Shown piece after piece: positions 23,770-27,715 of a DNA stretch of 27,715 nucleotides; within the stretch, counting starts at the first letter, position 1; each line of letters begins with the position of its first letter. Location of the stretch: positions 1 through 27,715 of the forward strand of contig DNVW01000017.1 in the NCBI GenBank assembly GCA_003507395.1, given 5' to 3'. Source of the DNA: Clostridiales bacterium. GTDB lineage: Bacteria; Bacillota; Clostridia; TANB77; CAG-508. The translations under genes were made by a program, and so were the position numbers. The notes beneath the pieces are model-generated. The model was not told the origin of the DNA. It saw only the letters and a program-made list of their open reading frames with translations, and did not search any database.

Positions 23770-24355
23770 AATAATAAATATATTATTAGCAATATTAATA
23801 GTAGCTATAATAGCAACAATAGTACTTATAATTATAAAATATGGAAGAAATCAAAAAAATGAAAAAGAATTAAAAGAAGTTGTGGCAACAATAACAACAC
23901 AGATACAGGAACATAAAGAAGAAAATGAACCAATAGGAGATATAGAAGTAAAAGGTTATAAAGTTGTAGGGATAATTAAAATTCCTAAGATAAATATAGA
24001 ATACCCAATATTAGAAAAAACAACAGATGAAGCTATGAAATATTCTGTTACACATTTTTGGGGAGACGAAGTAAATGCAATAGGAAATTACACAATAGCA
24101 GGACATAACAATATGGATGGCACAATGTTTGGAAATACAAGCGAATTAGACATAGGTGACATTATAGAGTTAACGGGATTAGATGGAAAAAAGATACAAT
24201 ACCAAATATTTAAGCAATATATTATAGACCCAGAGGATGTAAGTTGTGTAAAAAGCGTGAAAGCAGGAACTAGAGAAGTAACCTTAATAACGTGCACAAA
24301 CGGACATAAAAATAGACGAGTGACAAAAGCAAGAGAAATAAATCAAAACCAATAA
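23759..24355 (+). CDS. Sortase
   Basis: A 198-residue sortase. One N-terminal membrane anchor (about 5-27) places the enzyme outside the cell. The catalytic residues are all visible: H116 in NYTIAGHNNMDG, C179 in VTLITCTNG and R187 in KNRRVTK. The TLxTC signature and the short size fit a class D-like or pilin-type sortase, but class assignment needs a tree. Sortases cut LPXTG-like signals and join the protein to peptidoglycan or to another pilin subunit. The start codon lies inside the end of the upstream gene, and the large repeat protein begins 24 bases downstream, so both neighbours are candidate substrates. No obvious ribosome binding site precedes it, in keeping with translational coupling. 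Confidence 0.92.
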   Translation: MKNKIINILLAILIVAIIATIVLIIIKYGRNQKNEKELKEVVATITTQIQEHKEENEPIGDIEVKGYKVVGIIKIPKINIEYPILEKTTDEAMKYSVTHFWGDEVNAIGNYTIAGHNNMDGTMFGNTSELDIGDIIELTGLDGKKIQYQIFKQYIIDPEDVSCVKSVKAGTREVTLITCTNGHKNRRVTKAREINQNQ

Positions 24356-24379
24356 AAAATAAAAGAAAGGGGCAAAAAA

Positions 24380-27300
24380 ATGAAAAGCAAGTTCAGCTAT
24401 AAGAGCAAAAGAACCATCATAATTGCAGCAGTTATAACAGTGCTTTTAGCAGGAACAGCAACAGGTGTATACTTCTTTACTAAAGGTAATGCACAAGCAC
24501 AAGCCGCTGGAGATGGTAATACAACAATGCAAGAAGAACAACATGGAGAGGCACCTATAGAAAATCAAAGCGGAGAACAAACAACTACTCCGTCAAATAA
24601 TGAACAAGAGGAGACAAATCAAAATCAAACAGGAGAGCAACAAACAACAGAGGAACAACAAGAAAATCAAGAACAAACAACAAACACTCAATCAACACAA
24701 AACAACCAAACTACTACAACTGCAACAACAGGAGAAGTTCCAAACCAAGAATATGTAACAGAAAGAGAAGAAACAATTATAAATCCTTGGGAAACATTAA
24801 CAGTAGGCTGGGGACCAACACAATTTGCACCTATAGTAGCAACAGCAAACTTAAATGCAAATAAATCAAATTTAACGATAGCAAAAATTGCAGATAAAGA
24901 AAATGTAAAAACAGGAGATACAATTACATATACAATAAGTGTAGAAAATACTGGAGACAAAGTAGCAAAAGCAATAATTTATGACAACATTCCAGAGGGA
25001 ACAGTATTATTAGATAAAGATAATAAAGAAGATGAAAATACAAAAAAATTAACTTGGAGAGTAACAGTAGAACCAGGAAAAGTAGAAAAAGTTGAATTTA
25101 CAGTAAGAGTAAAATCAACAGAAGGAACAATAAAAAATGCAGCAATAGTAAATGGAAAAACAACAAATGAAACAAAAACAGGGGTTGTAAATATTAAAAC
25201 CACTAAAATAAGCACACCTTCAGCAACACCATTGCATGAAATGGATCAAATAACATATACATTAACAGCAAAAAATAGTGGCGATGGAGAAGGAATTGTT
25301 AAAATATCAGATATAGTACCACAAGGAACAACATTAGTTGAAAACAGCATAAAATTGGAAAATAAAATATATACAGAGGCTGAATTAAATGAAGGAATAG
25401 ATGTTACTTTGGGTGGCAAAGAAGAAAAATCAATTACATTTACAGTAACAATTAATCCATTTAAAGAAGAAAAAATAATAATTAGAAATGCAGAAGCAAA
25501 ACAAGATGGAGAAAATATTCCAGGAACAGAAGACGAAGTAGAAAAAGAATATGTTTCAATAAATATTAACAAAGAATTTGTTGACAAAGAGAACATCGAC
25601 AAATATAGACCAACAGAAGTATTGTTTGGACTATATGCAAATGAAAATTCAAATGCAATTATTACAACAACAACACTAAATGAACAAAACAATTGGAAAG
25701 GTTCATTTACAGGACTTGACAAATATGACCTAGAGACAAAAGCTCTTATCAATTATGATGTAAGAGAAATAGAAGTTGATAAAAACTACACACCAACTTA
25801 CGATTCTGAAAGAAAAGGAAATAACATAACATTTAATTTTACAAATATATTAAAATATGAAAATGTAATAACAAGCGTTACAGCAAATAAAATATGGAAT
25901 GACAACGAAGGAAAAGTTGGTGCAAGAACCAGTGTAACATTTGAATTATACAAAGATGGTGAAGCAACAGGAATTACTCAAACTGCATCAGATAGCCTTA
26001 AGTGGAAAGTTACATTCCAAAACTTACAAAAATATCACAATGATGGAACTCCTATAAAATATACAGTCGTTGAAATTACAAAATTAGAACACTATAAAGA
26101 ACCTTCATATACAAATATTGGATCAGTGCTATTTGTAACAAATACAATAGACTATACAACATTTAGCAAAGATGTAAAAATAACAAAAAAATGGGTTGAC
26201 CCAGCAAATACAGAACATTCAGATATAACAATCGATTTATATCAGAGTGGAAACCAAAATGTATTTAGAACTGTTACACTAAAAAATGGTGAAACAGAAT
26301 ATACATTCACAAATTTACCAAAATATGATTCAGAAGGAAACGAATATATATATACAGCAGTAGAACAAAATGTGGAGGGGTACACAACATCATATAGTGA
26401 TGATAAATTAACAATTATAAACACAATAAATCAAGAGAATACAGTAAAAGTTGAAGGAACAAAAACTTGGGTAGATCCACAAGGAACAGAACATCCAAAA
26501 ATAACAATTAATTTGTTGAAAAATGGAACAATTGAAGATGTAAAAACACTTGAAAATGGAACAACAACCTATTCATTTGAAAACTTACCAAAATACAAAA
26601 CAAATGATGATGGAAGTTATATATTAGATGAAAATGGAAATGTTCAATTAAATGTATATACAGTTACAGAAAATGCAGTTGAAGGATATACATCAGCACA
26701 AAATGGAACAAACTTTACAAATACAATTAACCAAGAGAAAATTTTAGTAAGTGGAACAAAAACATGGATAGACCCACAAGGAACAGAGCATCCAACAATA
26801 ACAATTAATTTGTTAAAAGATAGCGTAAAAGTGGACTCTAGAGAGTTAACAAATGGAATAACAACCTATTCATTTGATAACTTAGATAAATACGATTTAA
26901 CAGATGGACACGAATATGTTTATACAGTTAGTGAAGAAACAGTTAGAGGATATACATCAGCACAAGATGGAACAAACTTTACAAATACGATTAAGCAAGA
27001 AAAAATCTCAGTAAGTGGAACAAAAACATGGATAGATCCACAAGGAACAGAACATCCAACAATAACAATTAATTTATTAAAAGATGGAAACAAAGTAGAT
27101 TTTAGAGAATTAACAAATGGAACGACAACATATTCATTTGATAATTTAGAAAAATATGATTTAACAGATGGACACGAATATGTATATACAGTTACAGAAA
27201 ATACAGTTGAAGGCTATACAACAACACAAGATGGAACAAATTTTACAAATACAATTGAACAAGATAATTCAGTAAGTGTAGTTGGTACTAAAGTATGGAT

Positions 27301-27715
27301 AGACCCACAAGGGACAGAACATCAAACAATAACAATTACATTGCTAAAAGATGGAGAAAAAACAGATAAAATTGTAACTCTAGAAAATGGAAATACACAA
27401 TATTCATTTACAGGATTAGACAAATATGCACCAGATGGACATATTTATGAATATACTGTTGAAGAAACACCAGTTGAAGGTTATACAACAACTTATAGCC
27501 AAGACCATAAAACAATTATTACAAATACAATTAATCAAGAAAAAATCTCAGTAAGTGGAACAAAAACATGGATAGACCCACAAGGAACAGAACATCCAAC
27601 AATAACAATTAATTTATTAAGAAATGGAGTAGAAATTGACTCTAGAGAATTAGCAAATGGAACAACAACATATTCATTTGATAACCTAGACCAATATGCA
27701 CCAGATGGAAGTATA
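24380..27715 (+). CDS. Giant Cna_B-repeat surface protein (partial, runs off the window)
   Basis: The reading frame is open from ATG 24380 (after AAAGGGG) to the window edge: 1112 residues without a stop. Order: a basic N-terminus and signal/anchor helix (1-34, then AQAQAAG); a Gln/Thr/Glu/Asn-rich linker to about 125; a segment NPWETLTVGWGPTQFAPI; two DUF11-like domains (about 155-270 and 271-395; SNLTIAKIADKENVKTGDTI and similar); a SpaA/Cna_B-like domain (about 395-490); then seven Cna_B-like units from about 492, the last cut by the edge. I found no Cys codon in the translated part, common for surface proteins. Cna_B domains often carry an internal Lys-Asn isopeptide bond; the repeated TKTW, VTE and FTNTI positions fit this. 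A C-terminal sorting signal is expected but outside the window. Confidence 0.92.
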   Translation, partial: MKSKFSYKSKRTIIIAAVITVLLAGTATGVYFFTKGNAQAQAAGDGNTTMQEEQHGEAPIENQSGEQTTTPSNNEQEETNQNQTGEQQTTEEQQENQEQTTNTQSTQNNQTTTTATTGEVPNQEYVTEREETIINPWETLTVGWGPTQFAPIVATANLNANKSNLTIAKIADKENVKTGDTITYTISVENTGDKVAKAIIYDNIPEGTVLLDKDNKEDENTKKLTWRVTVEPGKVEKVEFTVRVKSTEGTIKNAAIVNGKTTNETKTGVVNIKTTKISTPSATPLHEMDQITYTLTAKNSGDGEGIVKISDIVPQGTTLVENSIKLENKIYTEAELNEGIDVTLGGKEEKSITFTVTINPFKEEKIIIRNAEAKQDGENIPGTEDEVEKEYVSININKEFVDKENIDKYRPTEVLFGLYANENSNAIITTTTLNEQNNWKGSFTGLDKYDLETKALINYDVREIEVDKNYTPTYDSERKGNNITFNFTNILKYENVITSVTANKIWNDNEGKVGARTSVTFELYKDGEATGITQTASDSLKWKVTFQNLQKYHNDGTPIKYTVVEITKLEHYKEPSYTNIGSVLFVTNTIDYTTFSKDVKITKKWVDPANTEHSDITIDLYQSGNQNVFRTVTLKNGETEYTFTNLPKYDSEGNEYIYTAVEQNVEGYTTSYSDDKLTIINTINQENTVKVEGTKTWVDPQGTEHPKITINLLKNGTIEDVKTLENGTTTYSFENLPKYKTNDDGSYILDENGNVQLNVYTVTENAVEGYTSAQNGTNFTNTINQEKILVSGTKTWIDPQGTEHPTITINLLKDSVKVDSRELTNGITTYSFDNLDKYDLTDGHEYVYTVSEETVRGYTSAQDGTNFTNTIKQEKISVSGTKTWIDPQGTEHPTITINLLKDGNKVDFRELTNGTTTYSFDNLEKYDLTDGHEYVYTVTENTVEGYTTTQDGTNFTNTIEQDNSVSVVGTKVWIDPQGTEHQTITITLLKDGEKTDKIVTLENGNTQYSFTGLDKYAPDGHIYEYTVEETPVEGYTTTYSQDHKTIITNTINQEKISVSGTKTWIDPQGTEHPTITINLLRNGVEIDSRELANGTTTYSFDNLDQYAPDGSI
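26165..27715 (+). repeat. Tandem Cna_B-domain repeats within the surface protein gene
   Basis: In-frame units begin at about 26165, 26444, 26744, 27008, 27272 and 27548; a more divergent one precedes them from about 25855. Unit length is 264-300 bases. The core reads GTKTWIDPQGTEHPTITINL, followed by NGTTTYSF, the YxYTVxE strand, EGYT and FTNTI. The unit at 26444 carries an extra loop (TNDDGSYILDENGNVQLN). Units at 27008 and 27548 are nearly identical in DNA over their first part, a sign of recent internal duplication or gene conversion. Confidence 0.9.

Noticed and set aside
24688..25752. Minus-strand open frames opposite the large surface protein
   Set aside because: The plus strand is one continuous frame of 1112 codons with DUF11 and Cna_B-like domains; the opposite frames are by-products of its Thr/Val/Asn-rich codons.
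26444..27715. Regularly spaced repeats resembling a CRISPR-like or satellite array
   Set aside because: The period is a multiple of three, all units stay in frame and they encode Cna_B domains, so they are protein repeats.

Overview
This is chromosomal DNA from a strongly AT-rich, endospore-forming, Gram-positive bacterium, most likely an anaerobic member of the Clostridia. The evidence is the AT- and AGA/ATA-rich codon use, AAAGGAGG-type ribosome binding sites, sigma-A promoters with 16-18 bp spacers, a Bacillota-type LexA (DinR) box, a GPR spore protease, and a surface protein system with a sortase and Cna_B repeats. TGA is a stop codon here (it ends the DUF1189 gene), so the standard bacterial code applies. 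No tRNA, rRNA, CRISPR array, phage or insertion sequence was seen, and I cannot name a species.

Layout. Positions 1-3090 hold ylmH (S4-domain RNA-binding protein), dinB (translesion polymerase IV, behind its own SOS promoter) and folD, closed by an intrinsic terminator. A short dprA-like gene (3174-3822) follows and is broken by a one-base frameshift. Positions 3901-10799 form a probable operon for the cell envelope and protein quality control: a class A penicillin-binding protein with a PASTA domain, cysS, a DUF1189 membrane protein and an FtsH-type protease. It meets a minus-strand group (10863-12454: TM2/zinc-ribbon protein, DUF2752 protein, E2-like acyltransferase) at a long perfect hairpin. 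From 12662 a second plus-strand group runs murB, yvcK/cofD-like, glycogen debranching enzyme, ruvC, holA, gpr. It joins peptidoglycan precursor synthesis, a carbon and cell-wall regulator and glycogen breakdown to DNA repair, replication and spore germination. An acyl-CoA synthetase gene (19749-21626) and an unrecognised helical-protein gene (21779-22603) each have their own promoters.

The right end (22700 to the edge) is the most distinctive part. A strong promoter, with a perfect palindrome overlapping its -35 box, leads into three tightly packed genes: a secreted membrane-anchored protein with an atypical LPFTY sorting-like signal, a sortase, and a very large surface protein. The large protein has two DUF11-like domains followed by a Cna_B-like array, and it runs off the window. 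This looks like a self-contained surface display module in which the sortase acts on one or both flanking proteins.

Other points of interest are an RBS-sequestering hairpin just before gpr, a YvcK that lacks the usual nucleotide-sugar motif, an E2-like enzyme with Glu in place of the catalytic His, and an FtsH with altered pore and Walker A residues.
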